Of a DNA stretch of 64,000 nt, positions 10,440 through 21,303 are shown piece after piece; position 1 is the first letter of the stretch, and each line of letters begins with the position of its first letter. The notes below the pieces were generated by a model. That model did not search any database, was not told the origin of the DNA, and saw only the letters and a list, made by a program, of their open reading frames with translations. Source of the DNA: Diplodia intermedia. Its lineage: Eukaryota > Ascomycota > Dothideomycetes > Botryosphaeriales > Botryosphaeriaceae. The DNA is taken from NCBI GenBank assembly GCA_021495925.1, contig JAKEKT010000001.1, forward strand, positions 124,001 through 188,000, read 5' to 3'. The translations under genes were made by a program, and so were the position numbers.

Positions 10440-11570
10440 ATGTCGACGCCGTACAGCTTCGGCCAGGACCCCTCCCAAGTCGCCCCCTTCAAGTGGGACG
10501 ATCACTACGACTTTCCGCGCGATTTGATCGGCTATGGCGAGTCATCTTTCAACCCGCAGTGGCCCAACGGCGCCAAAATCGCCGTTTCCTTCGTCATCAA
10601 CTACGAGGAGGGCGCCGAGCACACGGTGCTGAACGGCGACTTGCACTCGGAATCGCATTTGTGGGAGGCCTCAGGCGGCCCCCCAAAAGTCCAGGAGCGC
10701 GCCGTGAACATCGAGAGCGAATAGTGCGTGTCCCCCCTTGCGGCTTGAATGGCATCTGACTCCCTCGCAGCAACTATGGCTCAAGAGCGGGTGTGTGGAG
10801 ATTGTTCCGGTTGTTCAACAAGTATGGCTACAAGTACACCTTGTACGCCGTGGGCCAGGCAATTGAGAAGAATCCCGCCGTGGCGCTGTCGAGCGTGCAA
10901 AACGGCCACGATGTTGCCTCACACGCATACCGGTCGGTCTCGCAAACAGTAAGCCAGACTGCACGGAAAACAAAATCACTAACACCGCTCCAGCTGGATC
11001 GACTACCACGACATGCCCGCGGAAGAGGAAAAGGCCACGATCAAAAAGGGCATCGAGACCATCCAGCGCATCACCGGCGAAGCCCCCAAAGGCTGGTACT
11101 ATGGCCGCCTGTCGCCGCGCTCGCATGCTCTCGTTTGGGATGTCTACAAGGAGCTGGGCCTCCCGCTCCTGTGGCAGTCCGACAGCTATGCTGACGACAT
11201 ACCCTACTGGGTTGACGTGCCCGCCGAGAAGGACGATCCCAACCCGCAGGGCATGCTGATGGTGCCCTACTCCTATGACTGCAACGACTACAAGTTCAAC
11301 GTCCCCACTGGCTTCGGCGCCCCCATGGACTTTTACGATCACGTCAAGGGTGCCTTCGACGTGCTGTACGAGGAAGGCTGTGAGGGCATGCCGAAGATGA
11401 TGACCATCGGCCTGCACTGTAGATGCATTGGCAAGCCTGCACGCTTCGCCGCGCTGAAGAGGTTTGTCGAGTATATCAGCCAGAAGGAAGGGGTGTGGGT
11501 TGCAACAAGAACGCAGATCGCTGAACACTTCAGAGAGAAATTCCCATACAAGAAGGGGCAGTTGGCATGA
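10440..11570 (+). CDS. Polysaccharide-deacetylase-fold hydrolase, PuuE allantoinase / cyclic imidase-like
   Basis: 340 residues from exons 10440-10723, 10771-10932 and 10994-11570; introns 47 bp (GTGCGT..CGCAG) and 61 bp (GTCGGT..TCCAG). The unusual GTCGGT donor is chosen because it restores HAYRWIDYHDMP; a nearby GTAAGC would break frame. The fold is the NodB-type TIM-like barrel, but the sequence follows the cytosolic PuuE/imidase branch, not chitin deacetylases: no signal peptide, WPNGAKIAVSFVINYEEGAE at the N-terminal strand (only part is diagnostic), SRAGVWR, GHDVASHAYRW, GWYYGR, and a C-terminal GLHCRCIGKPAR that matches the substrate-side His/Arg region of PuuE. These enzymes open cyclic amides/imides such as allantoin or succinimide-type rings. 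Its partner is the divergent amidase. Confidence 0.87.
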
Positions 11571-12057
11571 ACTGAATCCCCTCAAGCTGGCATGTAGAAT
11601 GAGACTTTTTAGACCTATCCCATTTCCTTTATTCTTCACCGTCACTGTAATAGTGGCTAAGAGCAGCGTTCAAATCCCGAGGATTCGTACCGTACTAACC
11701 AATGATAGTGCTGTGAAACATGCGCGCTTTGTCGCTTTGTTGCTTCCATTTTGTTCACTGCTCCTTCAGTCCTTTCCTAGTGCATATATCTCGGTTTCTC
11801 AGTACTTTCTTTGTCTGTCATACCGCTAGGACGCTGTGTCCCCTTTCTTCATATCGTGTCGAAACTCAATCCCCTGAAAGCAAGTTGGTATTGCCCTCTA
11901 ACGCCTGTTGAATGCAGCCTTGATCTTAACGCCGTGTGAACCCATGCAAGCCTCGAGTAAAAGAACTTTTCAGTGATTTCCTCGGCAAATCCACTGATCA
12001 AAAACCGCAGCAGTGGAAATTGCACAGAACCAAGCCAGTAGCTCTGTGTCCAATCGC
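11571..12057. other. Convergent 3' region, PuuE-like / TFIIE-beta
   Basis: 487 bp between two stop codons, AT-rich compared with its flanks, as expected for two 3' UTRs. No gene seen. Confidence 0.6.
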
Positions 12058-12891
12058 TTATTTCTTCTTGTCGGAGTAGTCCCTGAAGACGTTCAGCATG
12101 TGGGTGTTGGACGTCTTCATGCCCTTCCTCGGCGCCTTCTTCTTCTTCTTTTGTGGTTGATTGTTGAGAGGCTTAACGTCTCTAGGAGCGCTGACAGGCT
12201 TAAGGCCAGCTGCTTCCAGCCTAGAGCGCATGTCATCGGGGTTGGCCGGAAGCGCGATGCTCAGGAACATGCTGCGGAACTCGGCGTCGATGTTGTGCGA
12301 CAGAGAAGGGTCATTCTGCCAGACCAAAAGGGGCTGGCTCGTCTTTTGGTTGCGAGTGACCAATATCTCCCCCTTCTTGTCAAGCTCATTGATGGCGTCA
12401 ACCGCTCCCGGCCACCCGTCCTTCAGCTCTGAGACCTTGATGCCCACCGAACTCGTCTGCCGCTGCAGGAGACCCTTCAGATGCTCCGCGGAGCGTACGT
12501 TGTGCTTGGGCCGGTAACGGAACGATCCTGCCCCCTCAAAGCCGGTCGAATCGTATTCAACCTTGGGGTGGCGTTTCAAGATGGTGTACAACACGTTCCA
12601 GTCGCGTCCACCCTTAGGTGCCGGCCTAGGCTTCCCACCGGGACCACTCGGTTCCACAATAGACAGTTTCCTGAATACGTCGTCGAAGGTCATGGGTACT
12701 TCATTGTCCCTGAGATGGTCGAGCGCGAATGTAATGCGGGTCATGGTCTCGTAGCCAGAGTTTGTGTTCTCCGGCTGCGAAAAAACCGGAGCATTAGCAT
12801 CGGGACGCGGGCGCTTTTTGCCCGCCTGCGATGAGTTTGACGGCGTGGGTGACGGCGCGGAGGGCGCGTTCCCCGGCTTGAGGAAGGACAT
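12058..12891 (-). CDS. TFA2: Transcription initiation factor TFIIE subunit beta
   Basis: Nuclear general transcription factor that recruits and regulates TFIIH at RNA polymerase II promoters. Intronless, 277 residues from the chosen ATG at 12891 (MSFLKPGNAPSA); an in-frame ATG 18 codons upstream (12945) would add MITPTTESSWRQ..., which looks like leader sequence. Seen: a disordered Pro/Ser-rich N-terminus, tandem winged-helix domains of the TFIIE-beta type (about residues 50-210; MTRITFALDHLRD, WNVLYTILKRHPKVEYD, LKGLLQRQTSSVG), and a basic C-terminus with QKKKKKAPRKG followed by TNTHM-like helix ending DYSDKKK, the typical end of fungal Tfa2. It is divergent from MLP1. Confidence 0.93.
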   Translation of the reverse strand: MSFLKPGNAPSAPSPTPSNSSQAGKKRPRPDANAPVFSQPENTNSGYETMTRITFALDHLRDNEVPMTFDDVFRKLSIVEPSGPGGKPRPAPKGGRDWNVLYTILKRHPKVEYDSTGFEGAGSFRYRPKHNVRSAEHLKGLLQRQTSSVGIKVSELKDGWPGAVDAINELDKKGEILVTRNQKTSQPLLVWQNDPSLSHNIDAEFRSMFLSIALPANPDDMRSRLEAAGLKPVSAPRDVKPLNNQPQKKKKKAPRKGMKTSNTHMLNVFRDYSDKKK

Positions 12892-13374
12892 GGTGAGGTG
12901 CGGCGCTGGCTGTCGCCAGCTGGACTCGGTGGTGGGCGTAATCAAATCTAGCAGCTGCGCTGCCGATCGCAGGGGGTGTCGGCGGCTTCGACGAGCTGCC
13001 CAGACGACGCTGGTGGTCGTGGGGACGGCTTGGACAGAGACGCGGCGGCAGAGGGCGGAGTTGGAAGGTGTTGGTTCAAAGTGCTCAGGCGCGGCTTCCT
13101 TGAGTAGTGACGCCTACCGGCCACACTCCGGCAAAACCTCCGCGCGCGTGCCAAGGCCCGCTTTCGCGCAGCTCATTGACGTTCGCCGCGCCTCCGTCAC
13201 GATCAAAGAAACATCACCACCCTCACCACGCGCCCGTCCCCACCTTCCTCCCATTGTGGGCCGCGCTTTACAGGCCACTCTTTCTCCCCCATTCTTCTTC
13301 GCCTTTGGTCAAAACTGGCCCTATTCTCCTATTATGCGCTGATCTGAGCTCACCTCAAGAGACCTTTAGCAGCC
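12892..13374. promoter_or_regulatory. Divergent promoter, TFA2 / MLP1
   Basis: 483 bp between the two ATGs. The half next to MLP1 is pyrimidine-rich on the plus strand (13205-13370), a common fungal core-promoter feature. No TATA box seen. Confidence 0.5.
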
Positions 13375-16300
13375 ATGGCGACGGTGGCCCTCGACACGGC
13401 TTACATTGCCGCGGCCTACTCGGTCCCTGGGCCCAGTCTACAAACATTGCTCGACGCACCTACAGCAGAGCTTGTCCAAGAGCTTCTAGCCAAGATTGAG
13501 GCTAAAGCGCGTGAGTTCGATGAGGTCAAGGCTGAGAAGCTCCGCTCCGACGTCGAGCTCGAAAATGCTGTTAGGACGGGAGATGCTCGCGCCAGAGCTC
13601 TCAAGGCATCTGTGGATAAGAATCTGAAAGAGGTCGAGGAAGTGCGCAAGAAGCTGAATGAGGAGGGTACGTGCCCGTCAAGCAGAACTGCTGCTGGTCA
13701 TTGTTAACCTCGTCACAACACAGAGAATGCGCGCGCCTCACTCGAATCCGAGCTTCAAACCCTGAAGTCGTCATCGACGACATCGTCTTCGGAAACGGAA
13801 GTGCTCCGGACGCGTGTCAACACCTTGGAAGCTTCGAACCGCGAGACTGTCGTCCTGTTGGAAGCGAAGACCACCGCACATGACAAGCTTGCAGAGGAGC
13901 TCTCAGCTCAGCACCAGAAAATTGTCGCGCTCCGCCGTGAAATCTCTGAGCTTGAGGACAAGAATCAGGCAGCACAGAATGCTGCTACGACTACCAAGTT
14001 CCGCCAGCAAGCTTTGCAACAGGAAATCGACTTGCTGAAGAAGAACAACGAGTGGTACGAGTCGGAGCTGCAGACTAAAAACAGCGAATACTCGAAGTAC
14101 CGGAAGGAAAAGAGCGCCAAGATCTCGGAGCTCCAGCGCTTATACGATGACGCGAACGACACGATCGAATCGATGCGCCGTACCGAAGCCACCCTCCGTA
14201 GCCGTATTGACGAAATCAACCAGAAAGCCGAAGACTCTCTCGAGAAGATCCAACAGCTTCAGGAAGCAGCAGCCAGAGCTGAGGAGTCGTTCCGCGTTGA
14301 GCTTGACAGCTCTCGTCGCTTGGCTGATCTGCAAAAGCAGAGCGCGGATACCGCTCGCGGACGCTTGCAAGAGGTTCAGGGTTCTCTGGACAAAGTCAAG
14401 GAAGACGCAGCGGAGGAGCTGGGTCAGATGCAGGCTGAGGTTGAAACGGAGCGCTCTGAGAAAGAGATGGCATTGCGGAAGGTTGAAGAGCTGGAAGTGC
14501 AGGTTGAGAAACTCGAGTCAGATCTTGCTTCTCGTCAGCAAACCACAATGGCCATCACCGGAACTCCTAGGCGCGCTGTCAATGGCCTTGGAGGTGCCGC
14601 CACTCCTGGGCGCTCAGGATCACCTACTTTCGGCACACCTGGCTATGGATCCCCGTCCCGCGTGAAGGGTGGCCTCACTTTCACTCAGCTGTACGCAGAG
14701 CATGCTCAGGTTAAGTCTGAACTTGACGCCGAACGTCGCCGTAACGCAAAGTTGAGCGGCATGCTCGACGAGATGATTCAGGATCTGGAAGCTAAACAGC
14801 CCGAGGTCGAAGAGCTACGGGCTGGACATCAGAAGCTTGAACACAACGTTCTTGAGATTTCGGAGCTTCTTGAAGAGGCGAACAGGGATCGGGATGCTGC
14901 TAGGAAGGAAGCAAGGAAGTGGACCGGTCAAGTCGATGGACTTCAGCGTGAGGGAGATGTTTTGCGACAGCAGCTCCAGGACCTCAGTAATCAGGTGAAG
15001 GCTCTTTTGTTCGAAGTCACCGTGCGCGACCAAGGCCTTGAAGCTCTCAACGCCGCCGAACAAGCGGAGTTTGAGAAGATTGTCCGCGGCGAGATGGACG
15101 TTGAAGATGGAGTTACCGATACCAGCCGCTTCATCAGCCAGCGTCTTGTCATTTTCCGCAATATCGAGGAGTTACAAGAGCAAAACAATAAGCTTCTGCG
15201 TGTCACCCGGGAGCTTGGAGAGAAGATGGAGGGTGAAGAAGCAAGAGCCAAGCAGAACCAGGCGGAGAGGGATCGTGAGGAGTTGGAGGATCTGAGAAGG
15301 AAAGCGGACCGTTACGAGGATGAGCTCAGGTCCTTGAACACGGTTGCGGAGAGCTACCAGCGTGAGAGGGACATGTTCCGTCGCATGCTCACGCATCGTG
15401 GTCAACTTCCTCCTGGGTCGGACTTGGCTTCCATGTTTGGCGAGTCCGTGGGCCCGTCGACCCCGCCTCCTGGTGGTTTCTCTCAAAGTGTCGGCCCTGG
15501 CACTTCACCACACGCGAAGGACCTCGCCGACTACGCCAAGCTCCTCAAGGAACTTCAGAACCACTTCGACGCCTTCCGCAAAGAATCGACGACAGATCAC
15601 TCTATGCTCAAGGAACAAGCCGACCGCTTGTCGAAGGAAAAGAGCAATCTTCATATGGAGATGAACCGTGCCAGCTCCCAGCTCACGTTGGCACAGGAGA
15701 GATATGAGCTTCTGCAGGTCAACTTCAACCAGCTGCGGTCAGAAAATGCAGAACTACAAAAGAGAGGCCAAGCGTTGGCTGAAACTTCCGCGAAGCAAGA
15801 CCTCAAGACCGCTCAGGTTGCGGAGGAGCTCTACGAGGCAAAGGCCCAGGCTGACGGACTGCGCCATGAGGCTGCCAACCTCAAAGCCGAGAAGGAGTTG
15901 TGGAAGAACATTGAGACGCGGCTGACAGAAGACAACCGCGCTCTTGGCGACGAACGCACACGACTCAACAAAATGATTGCAGACCTTCAGAATTTGCAGA
16001 ATGAGAGAGAACTCGCCGATTCTGAGAACCGTCGTCGCCTCCAAACCCGCATCGACTCTTTGGAGTCCGAGTTGCAAACCGTCAAGAGGAAGTTGGATGA
16101 TGAGGTTGAGGAGGGCAAGCGTGCTGCTCTTCGCCGCGAGTACGAATCCGAGCAATCCAGGACGAGGATCGATGACTTGGTGAAGAGTTTGGGTAACACC
16201 AGAGAAGAGTTGGTTGCTGCTAAGACACAGCGCGATCAGCTGCAAGCCAGAGTGGATGAGCTCCGCATCGAGCTTCGCAACGCAGAGGAGAAGGCGGTGG

Positions 16301-19300
16301 CCTTGGCGCCTCGTCCAACACCCCGTCGTGAGAGCATCGTCCAGAACGGCGAGGCCGAGTCAAGCGATCTCAGTCACGAACAAGAGCTCGCCGTCGAAGT
16401 TGCTGACCTTAAGCGTGACCTCGAAATTGCCCGCAATGAGCTGGAGGCTGCCAAGACGCATGTTGAGCAGTACAAGAACATTGCCCAAGCCTCTGAGGAA
16501 GAGCTGCAGAGCATCAACGAGACTCACGACCAGTACCGCGAGGAAATGGATAGTATCATGGCTGAGAAGGATGCCAAGATCCACGACCTTGAGCAGCGCG
16601 TTGAGGAGATCTCCACGGAGCTTGCGACTACCAACACCGAACTGTCCAACCTTCGCACTGGCCATGAGGAGAACATGGCTCGGTTCAACGAGCAAAAGTC
16701 CATTCTGGAGTCCGAGGTCACTCGTCTCAAGGATGAGAGTGAGCGCTACCAGGATACCGCCAAGCTTTGCCAGGAGGACCTCAAGGCTCAAGCGGCAATC
16801 GCCCAGCAAGCTCAGCAAAGCTACGAGACCGAGCTTGTCAAACATGCCGAGGCTGCACAGAATCTCCAGAAGGTCCGTGCCGAGCACAACCAGCTCAAGA
16901 CCGAAGTTGCCGAGATTAAGGCGGAGGCGCAAGCGGCCAAGACAGCTTTGGAGTCGAGCGAGGACAGCTGGAACGAGACGCGCAGCCGCTACGAGCGCGA
17001 GCTTTCGGATCTCAAGATCCGCCGAGACGAGGTCAACGACCAGAACAAGCGACTTCATCAGCAGCTCGAGACAGTCAGTGCTCAGATCTCTGCTCTCAAG
17101 CAGAGCCGCGCTTCTCTTGGCGCAGAACCGGCCGAGCCTGGCTCCACTCCTCCTCCCGAGACCGAGAATCTGCAGGAGGTCATTCGCTATCTCCGCCGCG
17201 AGAAAGAGATTGTGGAGGTTCAATACGAACTGCAGATCCAGGAATCCAAGCGCTACAAGCAGCAGCTTGACCACGTCCAGACTCAGCTCGACCAGACTCG
17301 TGAGAGGCTCAACCAGGAACGCCAGAACCAGATCGAGAACCAGCAAAGCAATGTCACTCACACGAAGCTCATGGAGACTATCAACGAGCTTAATCTCTTC
17401 CGCGAGAGCAGTGTCACTCTGCGCAACGAGGCTCGCTCAGCCCAGGCGCAGCTTGCCGATAAGGTCAAGGAGGTTGAAGGTCTCATGGCCCAGATCGAGC
17501 CTTTGCAGGCTTCAGTCCGCGAATTCGAAAACCAAGTCGAGACCAAGTCCGGCGAGCTCCAACAACTCAAAGAAGACCGCGATCGCTGGCAACAACGGAC
17601 ACAGAATATTCTGCAAAAGTACGACCGCGTGGATCCGGAAGAGCTCGCAGAGCTCAAGAACAGGCTCGAGACCCTGGAATCTGAGAAAAAGCAGCTCCTT
17701 GCCACAGCAGAACCGATGCAGGCTGAGATTGATGGTTTCGAGGCGAAGATCGCTGCTGCTAAGGATGAGACGTTCAAAGAGCGTGAAGATTTCCACGAAC
17801 AGCGCCGCCTGCGCCTCATCGACCAGTTCAAGAGTCGCTCGCGCGAACTGTCTGCCAAGATCAAGGATGTGAACTCGGAGATGGAAGCTACCAACGAAGC
17901 CAAGGAGCAGCTTGAGAAGGAGTTGGCTGCAGTGAAGGAGGAGCTGGAGAAGACCAAGGCGTCTCACGAGGAAGCCCTTGCAAACGCCAAACCCGCCCAA
18001 GCTGACACGCAGATGCAAGATACTCCGGAGGAGGGAGAGACTCGGGAAGACGAAGAGTCTGGCGTCCCGAGCCCCGAACTTGCTCTACTGGAAGCTCGCG
18101 CTCAAGCCGCGGAGTCCAAGGCTACCGAAGAGTCTGCAAAGGCAACCGAGCTTCAGAGTCAAGTCGACGCGTTGCAAAGCAGAGTGCAAGAGCTTGAAAG
18201 TCAGATCGTAAGTTGTTTTGACCATCCTGTACGTGCGTACGAGCTGACATACACCCAGTCTGATGTCCAGCAACGTCTTGACGCCTCCACTGCTGAGTTG
18301 ACTCAACTTAAAGAGGTCCAGCCTGCCCAACCCGCCCAGCCTGCGCCAGTCGAGGCTGCACCTGCCGAGTCCGCACCTGCCGAAGCTGCGCCCGTCGAGG
18401 CTGCGCCCATCGAGTCCGCACAAGCTGAGAATACCGAGACTGCTCAGCCTCCTGCAGATGCCGAAACTGTGGAGACCCTCGAAAAGCTCAAGGCTGAGCT
18501 TGCCACTGCTCAGCAGGAGGTGGAGGCACTCCGTGCCAATGCGACGTCCAGCACAGCCCCTCCAACGACTGAGAATGCCCCCGAGGGCTCTGTTTCTTCT
18601 GAGAAGATGGCTGAAGAGATTGCGAAGATCAAGGCCGAAGCGGAAGAACAGGTCCAGGCCGCACAGAACAAGTTCCAGCAGCGTGCAGACCAGATGAAAA
18701 CAGCCCTCTCCAAGAAGCTCAGCGAAGGCAAGCAAGCCCTTAGACAAGAGAACGAGGAGGCTATGGAGAAACTCAAAGCGGAGCACGAGCAAGCCATACA
18801 ACAGCTCAAGAAGGAACACGAAGCTGAGATCGAGCGCATCAAAGCCGGACACCAGCAGGAGCTCGAGCGTGTCAAGAGCGCTGCACCGACACAGCAATCT
18901 GCGCCGGCCACAAACGCTGCGCCTGTGGATGGCGCTGCTGATGCCGCACCTGCCCCTGTAGCTGCGCCTGCAGGCCCCCAGGTTAAGTCTGAGCCGTCCA
19001 AGTTCGCTGATCTCACCGACCAGGAGGTCAAGGACCTGGTCAGCGGCAACAACACCATCAAAACTATTATCATGCGGAACGTCAAGACAAAGGTGTCGGC
19101 CGAAGTGGATGCCAAGTCGAAGGAGCTGACGGAGAAACACCAAAAGGAGCAGGAAGAGCTCCAGAAGAAGGCAGATGGCGCTGTTGCAATGGCAGAGAAG
19201 CGCGTTGCTCTGAAGTTGAACATGGCTCAGAACAGGGAGCGCAATCAGTCTGCGAAGGTTGAAGTGGTTCAAAAGGCCGCCGAAGAGACGCCCCAGCGTC

Positions 19301-20232
19301 CTGTAGGAGAGGTATGGGCTATAGCCAAGGACGCCAAAGCTGCCCCTCCTCCTGCGGCTCCTCAGGCAGCTCCAGCTGCAGCTCCTGCGCAACAGGCGCA
19401 ATCGCCCGCCTCAGTCCCCCATGCTCAACAACCACATCCTGGAGGCTTTGGCCAGCCTGTGCAACAACTGCCGACAGGACTGCCTCGTCCCCCAATGCCA
19501 GCCAACCAGTTTCAGGGACAACAAGGGCAGCCGGCCATGAACCCGTTCCCCCAAAACAACACGGGAATCCCTCGTCCGGGCAGCGCCATGGCTCAGAACA
19601 ACCAGTTCCGACCGAACTCGCCCTTCCAGCAACAGCAGATGCAAGGCAATCAGGTGCAGTTCCAACCGCAAGGTCAGATGCAGCAGCAGCAACCACCACC
19701 AAGCGGCATCGCGGCCCCGCCGATCAACCCTCTGCACAACAGGCCCACGCCACCCCAGCAGCAGCAGCAGCAGCAACAGCAGCAGGGCCATCAACCAAAC
19801 GCGGGCACGGGCCCAGCCGCCCTTCGCAGCCTGCAAGCCGGCGGAACGGGCATCCCGCGCGGCGGTGGCATCCCCAGACCCGGCGGCGGCGGCCGTGGCG
19901 GCGGACAGGCGGGCGGCGGCGGCGGCGCTCCTCATCAGCAAGGCGGCCAGCCACATGGTCAACAGAGCGGCCTACCGCGTGGAGGCGGCGGTGGCGGTCG
20001 CGGACGCGGACGCGGCGGTGCTCAGCAGCAGCAGCAGCAAGCCGGCGGCCATGAAGGAGGCGGACCCGGTGGTGGCGCTGGCAGAGGTGGCAACAACATG
20101 AATGCTTCGGCGAAGCAGTTCGTCCCGAACAAGCGGCCGAGGGAGGATGGCGCCGATGGTGGTGGTGGCGGGCACGATGGCGGCGGCGGCGGGCCCAAGA
20201 GGGCGAGGGGCGGTGGTAATGTTGGGGCTTGA
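13375..20232 (+). CDS. MLP1: Nuclear-pore basket protein, Mlp1/Mlp2/TPR family
   Basis: Large coiled-coil filament protein of the inner nuclear-pore basket, acting in mRNA export quality control and spindle-checkpoint anchoring. Exons 13375-13666, 13724-18207 and 18259-20232 give 2249 residues. Intron 1 is 57 bp (GTACGT..CACAG) and joins LNEE to ENARASLESEL. Intron 2 is 51 bp (GTAAGT..CCCAG), a multiple of three without stops, so it can easily be mistaken for coding; removing it joins ELESQI to SDVQQRLD and deletes a Cys/Pro/Tyr-containing break from an otherwise continuous coiled coil. Heptad-rich sequence runs roughly residues 30-1500, followed by an Ala/Pro/Glu-rich linker, a second coil, the conserved TDQEVKDLV..NNTIKTII motif, then a Gln/Pro-rich and RGG-rich tail ending in basic NKRPRE and GPKRARGGG signals. 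Confidence 0.93.
18208..18258 (+). other. In-frame (3n) intron inside MLP1
   Basis: 51 bp with GTAAGT donor, GAGCTGACAT branch-like site and CACCCAG acceptor. Read through, it would add 17 residues with Cys, Phe, Pro and three Tyr in the middle of a Glu/Gln/Lys/Ala coiled coil, which is why I treat it as an intron. Confidence 0.85.
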
Positions 20233-20637
20233 GAGGAGTCTTTCTCTTTTTTTTTTTTTTTGCCTGGCCTTGCCTTGCCTTGACGAGACGAAAAAGCGTT
20301 GTGTGTTAAGTCGAGACGGACGGAATACATGCCATGCCGTGGAGGGGAGGGAGGGAGCCTTTTGCCGTGGAGCGTTTTCGCAGGTTTCACTTCGCTTGTG
20401 TCATCTTCCCCCGCTGGTTCTTTTCTTCCCTTTTTTTTTTTCATGCTTCCGCAGAGAAAGTGCAGAGGAGAAGCATCTAGTATTTCCTTTTTTTTCTCTC
20501 TCTTTTTTGGGGAGCTAAAGCAGCAGATTCATGGGCGCATGGGTGGTGAGGGGGTGGGTTGCTTGTCTGTTTTCCTTCTTTTTTTTTTCCTTTCTGGATT
20601 ATTCAAGAAACAGCTGTAGATGTCGCATATCTCTCAC

Positions 20638-20640
<3 letters not shown>

Positions 20641-20674
<34 letters not shown>
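20641..20674. repeat. (CT)17 microsatellite
   Basis: Perfect CT dinucleotide tract of 34 bp in the MLP1 / F-box intergenic region, likely in a 3' UTR. Length-variable in populations if typical. Confidence 0.97.
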
Positions 20675-20678
<4 letters not shown>

Positions 20679-21228
20679 CTTACTGGAACAATGAGCAAGG
20701 GTGATTGATTGATCGTTTGATTGATTGCTGGGGTGGACCCGTTTCTTCTTCTCCTCGAGAGAGAGTGGTGGTAGGGCACCGGAAAAGGAGTGGCTGGGAT
20801 AGGACTGCGCAAGAGAAACTTTCGAAATGAAATACATAAAAAGTAATGGGTTCTGTTGTTTTTTCTTTGTTGCTTGCCGTGAGAAAAGATGGTGTATGTG
20901 TGTGTGCGCGTTGTTATGTAATTTTATCGGATTATACCTCGTGTGTATGTTTGTGTGGATGCGGCTGCGGAGTGAGCGGGAGGTATGGGCAAGGAAGGTG
21001 GAGGATGATAATAACGGAGTAGGCTTGAGGCTGAACGAATGTTGCGAGAGTTGAACCGGTCGACTCATGTTCAAGTGGTCAATGTTTTGAACGATGTCGA
21101 AGCACGAGAGAGGTGAATTATGCGCCTCATCCCGATTCACATTTACCAATGACCACTCGGTCCCCCGATGGCTCTTTTGCACTTATCTAGGTAGAACATG
21201 CGATCGGGGAAACGAGAGAAGTGTTCAG

Positions 21229-21262
21229 CATCGTCATCGTCATCGTCATCATCATCATCATC
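21229..21262. repeat. CATCGT/CAT tandem repeat
   Basis: Starts as CATCGT hexamers and passes into CAT trimers. It lies about 40 bp beyond the F-box stop codon, so it is probably in that gene's 3' UTR. Confidence 0.9.
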
Positions 21263-21303
21263 AAACCGCCGCATATTGCCCAGAAGGCGTCTACACATCG
21301 TCA

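Larger units (their letters stand above)
20233..21303. other. Convergent 3' region, MLP1 / F-box gene
   Basis: 1071 bp, with T-tracts after the MLP1 stop, a long CT microsatellite and a CATCGT/CAT repeat just before the F-box stop codon. Short open frames only; no gene seen. Confidence 0.6.

Noticed and set aside
10933..10993. Use of the better-looking GTAAGC donor at about 10949 in the PuuE-like gene
   Set aside because: It shifts the frame at the next acceptor; the GTCGGT donor restores the conserved AYRWIDYH.
16214..17872. 552-codon frame inside MLP1 and a 438-codon antisense frame at 18085-19401
   Set aside because: Products are Arg/Ser-rich or Leu-rich translations of coiled-coil codons in wrong frames.
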